The notes under the pieces are model-generated. The model made no database searches. It saw only the letters and a list, made by a program, of their open reading frames with translations, and was not told the origin of the DNA. A DNA stretch of 64,000 nt, taken from the NCBI RefSeq assembly GCF_003350925.1, contig NZ_KZ857173.1, positions 186,001 through 250,000 of the forward strand, in the 5' to 3' direction. Source of the stretch: Dyella tabacisoli. GTDB taxonomy: Bacteria; Pseudomonadota; Gammaproteobacteria; Xanthomonadales; Rhodanobacteraceae. Numbering within the stretch: the first letter of the stretch is position 1; each line of letters begins with the position of its first letter. A program made the translations under genes and the position numbers. Below are positions 8,165 to 17,012 of this stretch, piece after piece.

Positions 8165-9982
8165 TTAAGCCGGACTACCCGTATTTCCGGGTTCAAGATG
8201 CTTATTGACCGGTTCGATATGCCGCAACAATAAACGGGGTGTTTCACGCCCCTGCCAATCATTGATGGTCAGCTCGTAAGCGGCACGCAGCATCGTTGGC
8301 GGTGGCTGGCCTTCGTAGGCATTGAACATCACGGCATCGTGCAACATGCCGTCGCGAGGGTCACGCAGGCTTAGGCGCAAATGGCGCTCGCCCATCACTT
8401 TCCAGCTTGCGCATTCGAAGTGGTTGTCGAACAACGGCTCGGGGAAGGCTTGCCCCCACGGACCGGCGTAGCGCAACTGTCGGGCAAGCTCCAAGGTCGC
8501 TGCACCGGGCGGCAATTCGCCATCGGTATATAGCACGGCCTGCAGGCGTTCCTCGTCAAGCAACTCACGTGCGACCAGATCGAATGCCGCAGCAAAACGT
8601 GGGTAGTCGCTGGTTTTGAGACTGAGCCCGGCAGCCATGGCATGACCGCCGAAACGTTCGATCAAACCCGGATGACGAGTATCGATAACGGCCAACGCAT
8701 CGCGAATATGAAAGCCACTGATGGATCGACCGGAGCCACGCAGCTCATCGATGTTGTCCTCGCTGGCGGGCGCAAAGGCGATGACCGGACGATGCAGCCG
8801 CTCCTTTAACTTGGAGGCAACCAAGCCGACCACACCGGCATGCCAGCTCGGCTCATACAAAGCCACGCCGACCGCATCGGTATGTGCGGCGCGAGCCACC
8901 ATCACTTCAGCCTCGGCCACCATGGTGGCCTGCAGTTCGCGGCGATCCTGATTAATCGAGCTGAGCAATTCGGCGTAATGGCGAGCCTGGGTTCGGTCGT
9001 CGGTAAGCAGACACTCCACCCCCAGACGCATGTCTTCCAGGCGACCTGCCGCGTTCAAACGCGGGCCCACCGCATAGCCAAGGTCGCTGGGACAAAGGGT
9101 CGCGACGCTGCGCTGACTGGCTTCGACCAAGGCAACGATGCCTGCACAGCCACGGCCGCCGCGCAGGCGCTTCATGCCGGCCTCGACCAGCACGCGATTA
9201 TTGAAATCCAGCGGCACCAGGTCAGCCACAGTGCCCAACGCAACCAGATCCAGTAGCTGCGACAAATCCGGCTCACTGACTTGCACGTAAGCACCTTGTT
9301 CGCGCAGTTGCGCACGCAAGGCGAGCAACAAATAGAACATCACGCCGACACCGGCCAGCGCCTTGCTCGGAAAGGCCTTGTTCAAGCGCGCGTCTTGCGC
9401 GCAACGATCACAAAGCGGGCTGCCATGCTCGCACTTTTCGATAGTTACCAAATTAGGATTGACCATCGCATCGGCCGCCGGCAACTGCTCACCGGGCAAA
9501 TGGTGATCGGTGACGATTACGCGGATGCCTAGCGCCTGTGCCGCAGCGACGCCAGCCACGCTGGCCACGCCGTTGTCGACGGTGACGATGAGCTGCGGTC
9601 GCGGCTGCAGTGATTCGACGAACGCCGTGCTGAGACCGTAGCCATGCACGAAGCGATTCGGTATCGCGTAATTGACGTGCTTGGCGCCAAGCAAACGAAG
9701 ACCACGCATTGCCACAGCGGTACCGGTGGCGCCATCGCAATCGTAGTCGCCGGCAATCAGGATCGACCAATCGTCGCGGATCGCTTCCTGCAACAAGTCG
9801 ACGGCGCGCTCCATACCACCCAATTGTTGTGGTGCCAGCAGACGGGTCAAACGATGCTCGGCTTGTTCCGGGGTGAGCACGCCGCGCGCGGCGTAGATCT
9901 GCTGCAGCACCGGATGTACCGCATCGCTCCAACCGAGCGGCGAGCCTTGCACTTGACGTCGGCGCAGGGTGAGACGGCTCAT
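8165..9982 (-). CDS. recJ: Single-stranded-DNA-specific exonuclease RecJ
   Basis: 5'-to-3' single-strand exonuclease used in recombination and mismatch repair. The product has 605 residues from the ATG at 9982, which overlaps the upstream rpfE stop as ATGA. DHH-family motifs are clear: DYDCDG (79-84), VDNG (135-138), DHH (159-161), then LGTVADLVPL, LNAAGRLEDMRLG, and the C-terminal DHHA1 motif GGHAMAAG. Between the DHH motif and the conserved FPSKALAGVG there is an extra segment of about 25 residues (178-203) containing C184, C191 and C194 plus a His, which is not part of the usual RecJ core and could bind a metal. The last gene of a two-gene unit with rpfE, followed by the asnB leader on the same strand. 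Confidence 0.96.
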   Translation of the reverse strand: MSRLTLRRRQVQGSPLGWSDAVHPVLQQIYAARGVLTPEQAEHRLTRLLAPQQLGGMERAVDLLQEAIRDDWSILIAGDYDCDGATGTAVAMRGLRLLGAKHVNYAIPNRFVHGYGLSTAFVESLQPRPQLIVTVDNGVASVAGVAAAQALGIRVIVTDHHLPGEQLPAADAMVNPNLVTIEKCEHGSPLCDRCAQDARLNKAFPSKALAGVGVMFYLLLALRAQLREQGAYVQVSEPDLSQLLDLVALGTVADLVPLDFNNRVLVEAGMKRLRGGRGCAGIVALVEASQRSVATLCPSDLGYAVGPRLNAAGRLEDMRLGVECLLTDDRTQARHYAELLSSINQDRRELQATMVAEAEVMVARAAHTDAVGVALYEPSWHAGVVGLVASKLKERLHRPVIAFAPASEDNIDELRGSGRSISGFHIRDALAVIDTRHPGLIERFGGHAMAAGLSLKTSDYPRFAAAFDLVARELLDEERLQAVLYTDGELPPGAATLELARQLRYAGPWGQAFPEPLFDNHFECASWKVMGERHLRLSLRDPRDGMLHDAVMFNAYEGQPPPTMLRAAYELTINDWQGRETPRLLLRHIEPVNKHLEPGNTGSPA

Positions 9983-10992
9983 CGCTGCATGCCTTTGTTC
10001 AAATTCGGCCGGCGCCAGAAGCGCATGCGATGCCAGCGTCGATGCAGCCAACGCTCGCCGCTGGCGAAACAGAGCTGCAGCGATTGACCCTGCGCCAATG
10101 CCTGCACGCTCTGCCACCAGCTAGCCTCGATGGCTTCTGGGGGCAGGTCTTGTAGATCGATCAACTCACCAGGCTTGGCCGCCGCCACCGAAGCAAGTGT
10201 GCGCTGGCGCATCTTTAGCCCGGCGTGTCGGGCCAGCGCGCCAAGCAGCACGTCGTCGCCAATCACGCCGGCCAGTGTCGTATGAACACGGCTCGGCAAA
10301 CGCCCACCACCCCACAACCACAGGCTGTTGATCGGCGGTAGCCCGCGCTCGCGGCGCTCGGTATTGAGCGGATGCTGGTGCAACAACACCTGTACTTCGT
10401 TGATTAACACACGCCAGCGGCGACCCTCAGTGCCCTGTGGCAGGTGCTGGAACAGATCCTCGCCCAAGGCTTGTTCGGGCGAGGCAAACTCTGGCAACGG
10501 GGTGTCTGGCGCTAGACGCAGGTGCCAGCGATCCGGCGAAGACACCTCCAGGATCATACCGGCGTCGCCAAATACCGGCTTCAATGGCTTGGCTAGCGCC
10601 TGCGCCTCATCCATGCTGAGCTGCAACTGGCCGCAGGCGAGCAAGCGCACACCGTTGAGGTCGGGCTGCACCCAAGCGGGGTCGGCGCATAACCAGGAGG
10701 CATCGGCTGCATCGCCCGCGAGCAAGTCTCGCGTCAATGCGGCGGCGGGCAAGCCATGGGGGCAGACGAAATACGTCGCCAGACCGGCCAGATAACCTTT
10801 GGCGCCGTCGTCGAGCCGGTCGGCGCGTACAAGCAAAGATCGCAGGGGATGCGCTGGCTCAAAACGCGATAGCTCGGGCAACCACACTTCCAGTGGACCA
10901 GGCCTGATCGAATCGGGCCTGATCGAGTCAGGCCTGATTGAATCGGGTTTGATGGAATCGGGCTTCATGGAATCAGGCGATGTCTTATGCAT
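9979..10992 (-). CDS. rpfE: RpfE-like conserved protein upstream of recJ
   Basis: 337 residues, role unknown. In Xanthomonas the gene beside recJ is rpfE, within the region regulating pathogenicity factors; related proteins have sometimes been annotated as phosphoglycerate-mutase-like. Conserved-looking parts include WRVLINEVQVLLHQHPLN and the GLPPINSLWLWGGG segment. The name rests on position and general resemblance, not on a catalytic motif. The first 35 residues hold five copies of the pentapeptide P-D-S-(I/M)-(K/R), encoded by a 15-bp tandem repeat, so the true start may lie after the repeat (near GPLEVWLPE). It overlaps recJ by four bases, implying translational coupling. None of the quorum-sensing rpfB/F/C/G genes is in this window. 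Confidence 0.7.
   Translation of the reverse strand: MHKTSPDSMKPDSIKPDSIRPDSIRPDSIRPGPLEVWLPELSRFEPAHPLRSLLVRADRLDDGAKGYLAGLATYFVCPHGLPAAALTRDLLAGDAADASWLCADPAWVQPDLNGVRLLACGQLQLSMDEAQALAKPLKPVFGDAGMILEVSSPDRWHLRLAPDTPLPEFASPEQALGEDLFQHLPQGTEGRRWRVLINEVQVLLHQHPLNTERRERGLPPINSLWLWGGGRLPSRVHTTLAGVIGDDVLLGALARHAGLKMRQRTLASVAAAKPGELIDLQDLPPEAIEASWWQSVQALAQGQSLQLCFASGERWLHRRWHRMRFWRRPNLNKGMQR
10901..10975. repeat. 15-bp coding tandem repeat (five units) at the 5' end of rpfE
   Basis: Five head-to-tail 15-bp units, consensus GGCCTGATCGAATCG, with point differences between units. Because 15 is divisible by three, copy-number change keeps the reading frame; each unit encodes P-D-S-(I/M)-(K/R). Confidence 0.85.
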
Positions 10993-11048
10993 GCGTCAAC
11001 GCCTGCTGGTGGTGTCGTGGTACACGGATCGATTTTAGACGCCCCTCC

Positions 11049-13016
11049 CTATAGTGTCGCGTAAAGCTCCAGCCACTCGGCTTCAAGCGTTTCTTTTTCG
11101 CCGCGCAACTCGGTTTGACGTTTGCTTAGACGCAGCATTTCGGTGGTGGGGCCGTTATAGGTGTTGGGATCGGCCAACTGCTTTTCTAGCGCGGCGAGTT
11201 CGCTGTCGATCGTGCTCATGCGCGTCTCCAGCTTTTTCACGCGCTGACGCGATGCCTTTTCGCCTTCACGCTGCGCGGCGGCAAGACGACGACGCTCTTC
11301 CGGTGACTCGACCGGCACAACCGGCTTGCTTTCGGCTGCCGCCAGCTTGGCTTTCTTGTCGGCTTTCTTGTTAGCCGAGCCGCGGCTGCGCAACCAGCGC
11401 GCGTAATCGTCCAGATCGCCATCAAAGCTTTCGACCTTGCCATCGGCGACGCGCCAAAAGCTGTCGCAAACCAGGCCGAGCAGATGACGGTCATGCGAGA
11501 CCAGCACGAGGGCGCCATCGAAGTCGGCCAGGGCGTCGGCCAAGGCCTCGCGCATGTCCAGGTCCAGATGGTTGGTCGGCTCATCAAGCAGCAACAGGTT
11601 GGGCTTGTCCCAGGCGATCAAGGCCAAGGCCAGCCGTGCACGCTCGCCGCCGGAGAAACCGTCGACCGATTCAAACGCACGATCGCCAGCGAAATTCCAG
11701 GTACCCAGGAAATCGCGCATCGATTGAGCGCTGGCTCCCGGTGCTTTCTCCTGCAGGTGATCGAACGGGCTGGAGCCTTCATGCAGGCTCTCTACAGTGT
11801 GCTGGGCGAAGTAACCGATCTTCAGATCTTTATGCGCCTTGCGCTCACCGCCGAGCGGCGTCAGCTCACCCACCAGGGTCTTGACCAGGGTGGACTTACC
11901 CGCGCCGTTGGGGCCGAGCAAACCGATGCGCTCACCCGCCTCCAGTCGAAACCGGACATCGTTCAAGATTACCAAGGCCGTGCCGGAAGCATTCGCCGCA
12001 TGGGGTGATGCGGGCGCGGCGTCATCGTAAGGGTCTTCACTGGCCGCCGGATACCCAGCCACGATTTCTTCCAACTGCAACATTGAATCGGGTAGCCGAT
12101 CGGGCACCGCGAACTGGAAACGAAACGCACGCTCCGCACGCACAGCTTCTGTACCGGCCAGCTTTTCTAGCCGCTTGACCCGCGACTGAGCCTGCTTGGC
12201 CTTGCTGGCCTTGGCTTTGAAGCGATCGACAAAGGACTGCAAGTGCGCGCGCTCGGCTTGCTCGCGCTCGTGAGCGATCTGCTGTTGCCGCAATTGCTCG
12301 GCGCGAAGGCGTTCAAATGCACTGTAGTTGCCGGTATAGAGTTTGCCGCGCCCCTCGTTGAGATGCAGCGTGTGTGAAATGACGCCATCGAGAAACTCGC
12401 GATCGTGCGAAATCACCAGCAAGGTGCCTTGATAACGGCGCAGCCATTCTTCGAGCCAAAGCACGGCATCCAGATCGAGATGGTTGGTGGGCTCGTCGAG
12501 CAGCAGCAGCTCCGACGGCGCCATCAACGCACGGGCCAGATTGAGGCGTACACGCCAACCACCGGAAAACTCCTGCACGGCACGCTCGTGGGTTTCCGGC
12601 GCAAAACCAAGACCATGCAGCAGACGGCCCGCCCGAGCGCGGGCGTCATAGCCGTGCAACTCCTCAATGCGGTGATGCGCACGCGCCATGGCCTCGGTGT
12701 CGCCGCGAGCCTGGGCGTCGTTCTCGTCGCGCAAGGCTATGGCCAGCTCCTCGTCGCCGCCCATGACGTAGTCGATGGCCGGATCGGGTAAAGCGGGGGT
12801 TTCCTGCGCCACCGTGGCCAGCCGCAGCTTTGCCGGCATATCCAGGTCGCCGGCGTCCGATTCGAGCTTGCCCTGCAAGGCGGCGAACAGGCTGGACTTG
12901 CCGCAGCCATTGCGGCCGACCACGCCCAGTCGCCAGCCGCTCTGGATCACCAGATCGATGTCGGAAAGCAGCAAACGGCTGCCACGGCGCAAGGCGAAAT
13001 GTCGAAAAGCGATCAT
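11049..13016 (-). CDS. ABC-F family ATPase (YheS/Uup-like)
   Basis: Soluble tandem-ATPase protein of the ABC-F family, whose members act at the ribosome rather than in transport. It has 655 residues. The first ABC domain has Walker A GRNGCGKSS near residue 35, signature FSGGW and Walker B LLLLDEPTNHLDLDA. A charged linker follows (SFVDRFKAKASKAKQAQSR, typical of the P-site tRNA interaction motif). The second ABC domain has GPNGAGKST, FSGGERARLAL and LLLLDEPTNHLD. A lysine-rich linker leads to a C-terminal coiled coil (about 580-655). Segments such as VAQETPALPDPAIDYVMGGD match YheS best. Monocistronic, divergent from the gene at 13227. Confidence 0.92.
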   Translation of the reverse strand: MIAFRHFALRRGSRLLLSDIDLVIQSGWRLGVVGRNGCGKSSLFAALQGKLESDAGDLDMPAKLRLATVAQETPALPDPAIDYVMGGDEELAIALRDENDAQARGDTEAMARAHHRIEELHGYDARARAGRLLHGLGFAPETHERAVQEFSGGWRVRLNLARALMAPSELLLLDEPTNHLDLDAVLWLEEWLRRYQGTLLVISHDREFLDGVISHTLHLNEGRGKLYTGNYSAFERLRAEQLRQQQIAHEREQAERAHLQSFVDRFKAKASKAKQAQSRVKRLEKLAGTEAVRAERAFRFQFAVPDRLPDSMLQLEEIVAGYPAASEDPYDDAAPASPHAANASGTALVILNDVRFRLEAGERIGLLGPNGAGKSTLVKTLVGELTPLGGERKAHKDLKIGYFAQHTVESLHEGSSPFDHLQEKAPGASAQSMRDFLGTWNFAGDRAFESVDGFSGGERARLALALIAWDKPNLLLLDEPTNHLDLDMREALADALADFDGALVLVSHDRHLLGLVCDSFWRVADGKVESFDGDLDDYARWLRSRGSANKKADKKAKLAAAESKPVVPVESPEERRRLAAAQREGEKASRQRVKKLETRMSTIDSELAALEKQLADPNTYNGPTTEMLRLSKRQTELRGEKETLEAEWLELYATL

Positions 13017-13154
13017 GTGGGGGATATATCCGAACGGAATCTAAGGAGGGCAGCCTGCTGCCCGCAGCCGCACATCATACCGGCACTGAATGCCCACCCC
13101 ATCGCAATCGCTGCAGTTTGTCGTGGCTAAGCCCAAATACTTCTGTTACAACGA

Positions 13155-13200
13155 CGCCGCATCGCTGGTTACACGACCGGTTATACGATGTGATGCGGCG
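13155..13200. promoter_or_regulatory. Nested inverted and direct repeats upstream of the small secreted protein gene
   Basis: A perfect 9-bp inverted repeat (CGCCGCATC at 13155-13163, GATGCGGCG at 13192-13200) encloses two near-identical direct repeats spaced 12 bp (GGTTACACGA at 13167, GGTTATACGA at 13179). It ends 26 bp before the start codon at 13227. The layout looks like a regulator-binding site or a 5'-UTR hairpin; no family can be assigned. Confidence 0.45.
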
Positions 13201-13226
13201 AGAGGCTTCGGGGGCTTAGGGGACTT

Positions 13227-13568
13227 ATGCATAAGTACAAATTTAGCGTGTCGATGATGGTGTTGCTGGCGGTAGCCGGTGGCTCGATGCCGTATGCGGC
13301 ACGGGCAGAAAACCTGCTGATGCATCGCGTGCAGCAAGAGAGCAGCATGAACCTGCCCTCGCGCGGCATGAGCATGGCGCAGGTCGAGCAAAAGTACGGT
13401 GCGCCACAGCGCAAACTGACGCCGCGCGGCGGCGACAGCCAGAAGCATCCGACGATCAACCGCTGGGATTACTCGAACTTCATCGTTTATTTCGAGCGCA
13501 GCCATGTGATCCATTCGGTGCTCAATACACCGGCGGGCAACAACACCTCGCCTTCGACGGTCAACTGA
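13227..13568 (+). CDS. Small exported protein of unknown function
   Basis: 113 residues with a Sec signal peptide (cleavage near YAARA, residue 27). The mature part contains SRGMSMAQVEQKYGAPQRK followed by WDYSNFIVYFE. This resembles the short 'helix-turn then beta' layout of SmpA/BamE-like domains (GM...V...G.P; W.Y....V.F), but no lipobox is present. AGGGGA precedes the ATG by three bases. It stands alone on the plus strand between the ABC-F gene and aguA. A periplasmic location is likely; no partner can be named. Confidence 0.8.
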   Translation: MHKYKFSVSMMVLLAVAGGSMPYAARAENLLMHRVQQESSMNLPSRGMSMAQVEQKYGAPQRKLTPRGGDSQKHPTINRWDYSNFIVYFERSHVIHSVLNTPAGNNTSPSTVN

Positions 13569-13662
13569 AGACAAGCGTGTAACGTCGTACAATTCGCGTT
13601 TTCGTTGGCCGGGCGGGATTTCCGCCGCGGCCTTATGCCTTTCGAGACGTGAGTTGAAACCG

Positions 13663-14700
13663 ATGACTGATTCCACCCTGCGCCTGCCGGCCGAATGGGA
13701 GCCGCAGGCGGCTGTGTTGATCGCCTGGCCGCATGCCGAAACCGACTGGGCCGAGCGCCTGGCCGAGGTGGAGACCACTTATGTGGCCCTGGCTGCGGCA
13801 GTGACCCGCTTTCAGCCATTGATCGTGGTGGTTGCCGATGCCGCCCTGGGCGCGCATGCGCAAACCCTTATGCGGGCAGCCAAGGTCGACCTTTCGCGCG
13901 TGCGGTTTGTCGAGCTGCCTTATGACGACACCTGGCTGCGCGACTCCGGCCCGATCACGCTCAAAGCCGATGCCGTTACGTTCCAACTGACTGATTTCCG
14001 TTTCACCGGCTGGGGCGGCAAATTCGGTGCCGAACAAGACGATGCCTTGATTGGCGGGCTGGTAGACGCTGACGTGTTTAACCATGCCACCCACAAACGT
14101 GTCGATTGGGCGCTCGAAGGTGGCGGCATCGAAAGCGATGGTGAAGGGACCGTGCTGACGACCTGGCGTTGCCTGGTCCAACGCCATCCCGTGCAATCGC
14201 GCGAGGAAATGAGCACGATTCTGCGCGACAGCCTGCACGCTTCGCGCGTGCTATGGCTGGATTACGGTTATCTCGAAGGCGATGACACCGACGCGCATAT
14301 CGATACCCTCGCCCGCTTCGCTCCGGGCGAACGCATCGTGTTCCAGGCTTGCGACGACGCCAGCGACCCGCACCACGACGAGTTGCAGCGCATGGCGGCC
14401 GAACTGGCTGCGCTGCGCACGGCCGACGGCCGCCCGTACCAACTTTATCCGCTGCCCTGGGCCCGGCCGATTGTCGATGAGAACCGCCGCCTAGCCGCCT
14501 CGTATGCGAACTACCTGATCGTCAACGGTGCCGTGCTGGTGCCGGCTTATGGCGATGTCGCCGATAACGAGGCCGCACGGATCATCGGCCAGGCTCATCC
14601 GGGCCGGGAGATCGTACAGGTACCGTGCCGTCCGCTGATCTGGCAAAACGGCAGCCTGCACTGCATCACCATGCAGTTGCCGGCCGGCGTGACCGCTTAA
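13663..14700 (+). CDS. aguA: Agmatine deiminase
   Basis: Converts agmatine to N-carbamoylputrescine and ammonia, the first of two steps to putrescine. It has 345 residues of the guanidino-group-modifying fold. Motifs: WPHAETDWA near the start, DDTWLRDSGPI (substrate carboxylates), FTGWGGKF, GGGIESDGEGT, WLDYGYLEGDDTDAHID (catalytic His and Asp) and C-terminal GSLHCITMQ, which carries the nucleophilic Cys. An in-frame TTG three codons upstream (13654) is possible, but the ATG gives the usual N-terminus. It lies 51 bp before aguB, which performs the next step, so the pair forms a two-gene operon. Confidence 0.95.
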   Translation: MTDSTLRLPAEWEPQAAVLIAWPHAETDWAERLAEVETTYVALAAAVTRFQPLIVVVADAALGAHAQTLMRAAKVDLSRVRFVELPYDDTWLRDSGPITLKADAVTFQLTDFRFTGWGGKFGAEQDDALIGGLVDADVFNHATHKRVDWALEGGGIESDGEGTVLTTWRCLVQRHPVQSREEMSTILRDSLHASRVLWLDYGYLEGDDTDAHIDTLARFAPGERIVFQACDDASDPHHDELQRMAAELAALRTADGRPYQLYPLPWARPIVDENRRLAASYANYLIVNGAVLVPAYGDVADNEAARIIGQAHPGREIVQVPCRPLIWQNGSLHCITMQLPAGVTA

Positions 14701-14751
14701 GCGGGTCCGCTACACTACGAACCCGCCGGCATGACAGACAGGAAACACGGC

Positions 14752-15642
14752 ATGACCCGCAAGACTCTCAAGGTTGCGCTGCTGCAGGAAACCGACCGCG
14801 GCAGCCGTGACGCCAATCTGGACGCCATCGAAGCGGGCTTGCGCGAAGCAGCCGGCGCGGGCGCCGAGCTGGTGCTATTGCAAGAACTGCACAACGGGCC
14901 TTACTTCTGCCAGCACGAATCGGTGGATGAATTCGACCGTGCCGAACGCATTCCCGGCCCCAGCACCGAGCGCATCGGCCAGTTGGCTGCGGAACTCAAG
15001 CTGGTGGTGGTGGCTTCGTTGTTCGAAAAACGCGCAGCAGGCCTTTATCACAACACGGCCGTGGTCTTCGACCGTTCGGCCGCCATCGCCGGCAAGTATC
15101 GCAAGATGCATATCCCCGACGATCCGGCGTTCTACGAGAAGTTTTATTTCACTCCTGGCGATCTCGGCTTTGATCCTATCGACACATCGGTGGGCCGGCT
15201 TGGAGTGCTGGTGTGCTGGGACCAGTGGTATCCAGAAGCCGCTCGACTGATGGCACTGGCCGGCGCCGAACTGCTGCTTTACCCGACAGCGATCGGCTGG
15301 GACCCCAATGACGAGCAGGCCGAGAAAGATCGCCAGCGCGACGCCTGGGTCACCGTGCAGCGCGGCCATGCGGTCGCTAACGGCCTGCCCTTGCTGGCCT
15401 GCAACCGTACGGGGTACGAGCCCGATGTCGCCGGTGTCGGTGCGGGCATCCAGTTCTGGGGCAACAGCTTTGTAGCCGGCCCGCAAGGCGAGTTTCTGGC
15501 TCAGGCAGGCACCGATCAGCGTCAGTTGCTGCTGGCTGAGGTCGATATGGCGCGCAGCGAACATGTTCGGCGAATCTGGCCATTCCTGCGTGATCGCCGC
15601 ATCGACGCTTACGCGGACCTGCTCAAGCGCTTCCGCGATTGA
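14752..15642 (+). CDS. aguB: N-carbamoylputrescine amidase
   Basis: Hydrolyses N-carbamoylputrescine to putrescine, CO2 and ammonia. It is a nitrilase-superfamily enzyme of 296 residues with the three catalytic residues in clear context: Glu in LLQELHNGPYFC, Lys in YRKMHIPDD, Cys in VLVCWDQWYPEA. The ATG at 14752 is chosen because AGGAA lies eight bases upstream and the protein then starts directly with the first beta strand (KVALLQE); an ATG at 14731 lacks this signal. It follows aguA directly. Confidence 0.96.
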   Translation: MTRKTLKVALLQETDRGSRDANLDAIEAGLREAAGAGAELVLLQELHNGPYFCQHESVDEFDRAERIPGPSTERIGQLAAELKLVVVASLFEKRAAGLYHNTAVVFDRSAAIAGKYRKMHIPDDPAFYEKFYFTPGDLGFDPIDTSVGRLGVLVCWDQWYPEAARLMALAGAELLLYPTAIGWDPNDEQAEKDRQRDAWVTVQRGHAVANGLPLLACNRTGYEPDVAGVGAGIQFWGNSFVAGPQGEFLAQAGTDQRQLLLAEVDMARSEHVRRIWPFLRDRRIDAYADLLKRFRD

Positions 15643-15734
15643 GCGCACGTGGCTGAACATCTTTCCGCCGCGTGGCTTGTGCCGTGCGGCGGCCATCCCC
15701 ATGCTGGGGTTTCTCACGATCAATTGACCCGCGC

Positions 15735-16970
15735 ATGAGTCTTTCCGACACCACCGACATCTTGCCGCCCGCCCTGCAGGGCCAACCGATCGAGCGGGTC
15801 GAACGCGATGGCGTGGAGTACGTGGTGCTCGGCACGGCACACGTGTCACGCAGCAGCGTCGAGGCGGTAGAGGCGCTACTCGCGCACGAACCCTTCGATG
15901 CGGTGGCGGTGGAGCTATGCGATAGCCGCGCGCAAGGCATGCGCGATCCCGAAGCGTTCAAGCAGATGGATTTGTTCCAGGTGATCCGCCAGGGCAAGGC
16001 CGGCATGGTCGCTGCCAGCCTGGTGCTGTCCACCTTCCAAAAGCGCCTGGCCGATCAATACGGCATCGAGCCCGGCGCCGAGATGAAGGCGGCGATGACA
16101 GGAGCCGAACTACGCCATGTACCGCTGTGGCTGATCGACCGCGAGGTCGGCACCACCCTGCGCCGCGCCTGGCATAGCGTGGGCTTCTGGCAGCGTTTTG
16201 GCTTGATGGGCGGTCTGATGGCCAGCGTGTTCGAGCGCGAGGCCATTGATGAAAAAGAGATCGAGAAACTCAAGCAAGGCGACATGCTCGAAAGCGCCTT
16301 TAGCGAATTCGCCACCGAATCGGCGCCGCTTTACCGCAGCCTGATCGCCGAGCGCGATGCGTTTATGGCCGCTCGTTTGCGTGAACAGGCGTCACGCGCG
16401 GATGCTGGCGGCAGTTTGCGCAAGGTTCTGGTGGTGATCGGCGCCGGCCATCTGAAAGGGCTGTGCGAACTGCTGCGCACACAACAGGATAATCCCGCCG
16501 GCAAGGTCGCGGAATTGGCGCAGATGCCGCCCAAGGCGCGTTGGCCCAAGTGGTTGGCGGTCGGCCTGGTACTCGCCGTGTTCGTGGCGATCGGCTTTGC
16601 TTTCCATCGCAATACCGCGCTCGGTGCGCAGGCGCTGCGCGACTGGGTGTTGTTCACCGGTGGCTTCGCCGCGCTCGGCGCGATCATTGCCGGTGGTCAC
16701 CCGCTAAGTATCCTGGCGGCCTTTATTGCCGCACCGATCAAGCCGTTTCGCCCCGGCATTCCGTCAGGCGGCATCAGTGCCATGGTCGAGGCCTGGGTGC
16801 GTCGTCCACGCGTGGCTGATTTTGAGACCCTGCGCGACGACATCGTGCACTGGAGCGGCTGGTGGAAAAACCGCGTCGCTCGCACCTTGCTGAATTTTTT
16901 CCTGGTCTGCCTGGGCACGATCGTCGGCGAATACAGTGCCGGCATCCATATCTTCAAAAACCTGCTTTAG
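15735..16970 (+). CDS. TraB/PrgY-family membrane protein
   Basis: 411 residues. The N-terminal domain has the TraB-family signature GTAHVSRSSVEAVEALL near residue 33 and VELCDSRAQGM; a second conserved part, VVIGAGHLKGL, falls near residue 240. At least three to four hydrophobic helices follow from about residue 280 to the end. TraB/PrgY/GumN relatives include the enterococcal pheromone-shutdown protein PrgY, which is proposed to degrade or sequester a peptide; the role in proteobacteria is not established. It follows aguB by about 90 bp and might be co-transcribed. Confidence 0.85.
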   Translation: MSLSDTTDILPPALQGQPIERVERDGVEYVVLGTAHVSRSSVEAVEALLAHEPFDAVAVELCDSRAQGMRDPEAFKQMDLFQVIRQGKAGMVAASLVLSTFQKRLADQYGIEPGAEMKAAMTGAELRHVPLWLIDREVGTTLRRAWHSVGFWQRFGLMGGLMASVFEREAIDEKEIEKLKQGDMLESAFSEFATESAPLYRSLIAERDAFMAARLREQASRADAGGSLRKVLVVIGAGHLKGLCELLRTQQDNPAGKVAELAQMPPKARWPKWLAVGLVLAVFVAIGFAFHRNTALGAQALRDWVLFTGGFAALGAIIAGGHPLSILAAFIAAPIKPFRPGIPSGGISAMVEAWVRRPRVADFETLRDDIVHWSGWWKNRVARTLLNFFLVCLGTIVGEYSAGIHIFKNLL

Positions 16971-17012
16971 AAAAGTCTGCTTTGGCAGCGCTGGCCGACC
17001 CAGCGCTGGCGG

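Noticed and set aside
7915-8262. Overlapping minus-strand ORF reading the same bases as Ile/Thr codons (AIIIAAITT), which could suggest an ilv or thr leader
   Set aside because: It runs through the terminator arm, uses several rare ATA codons, and the next gene makes asparagine. The other frame has Asn codons and stops just where the attenuator model needs.
10901-10975. Possible CRISPR-like repeats
   Set aside because: Units are contiguous without spacers and lie in frame within rpfE: a coding tandem repeat.
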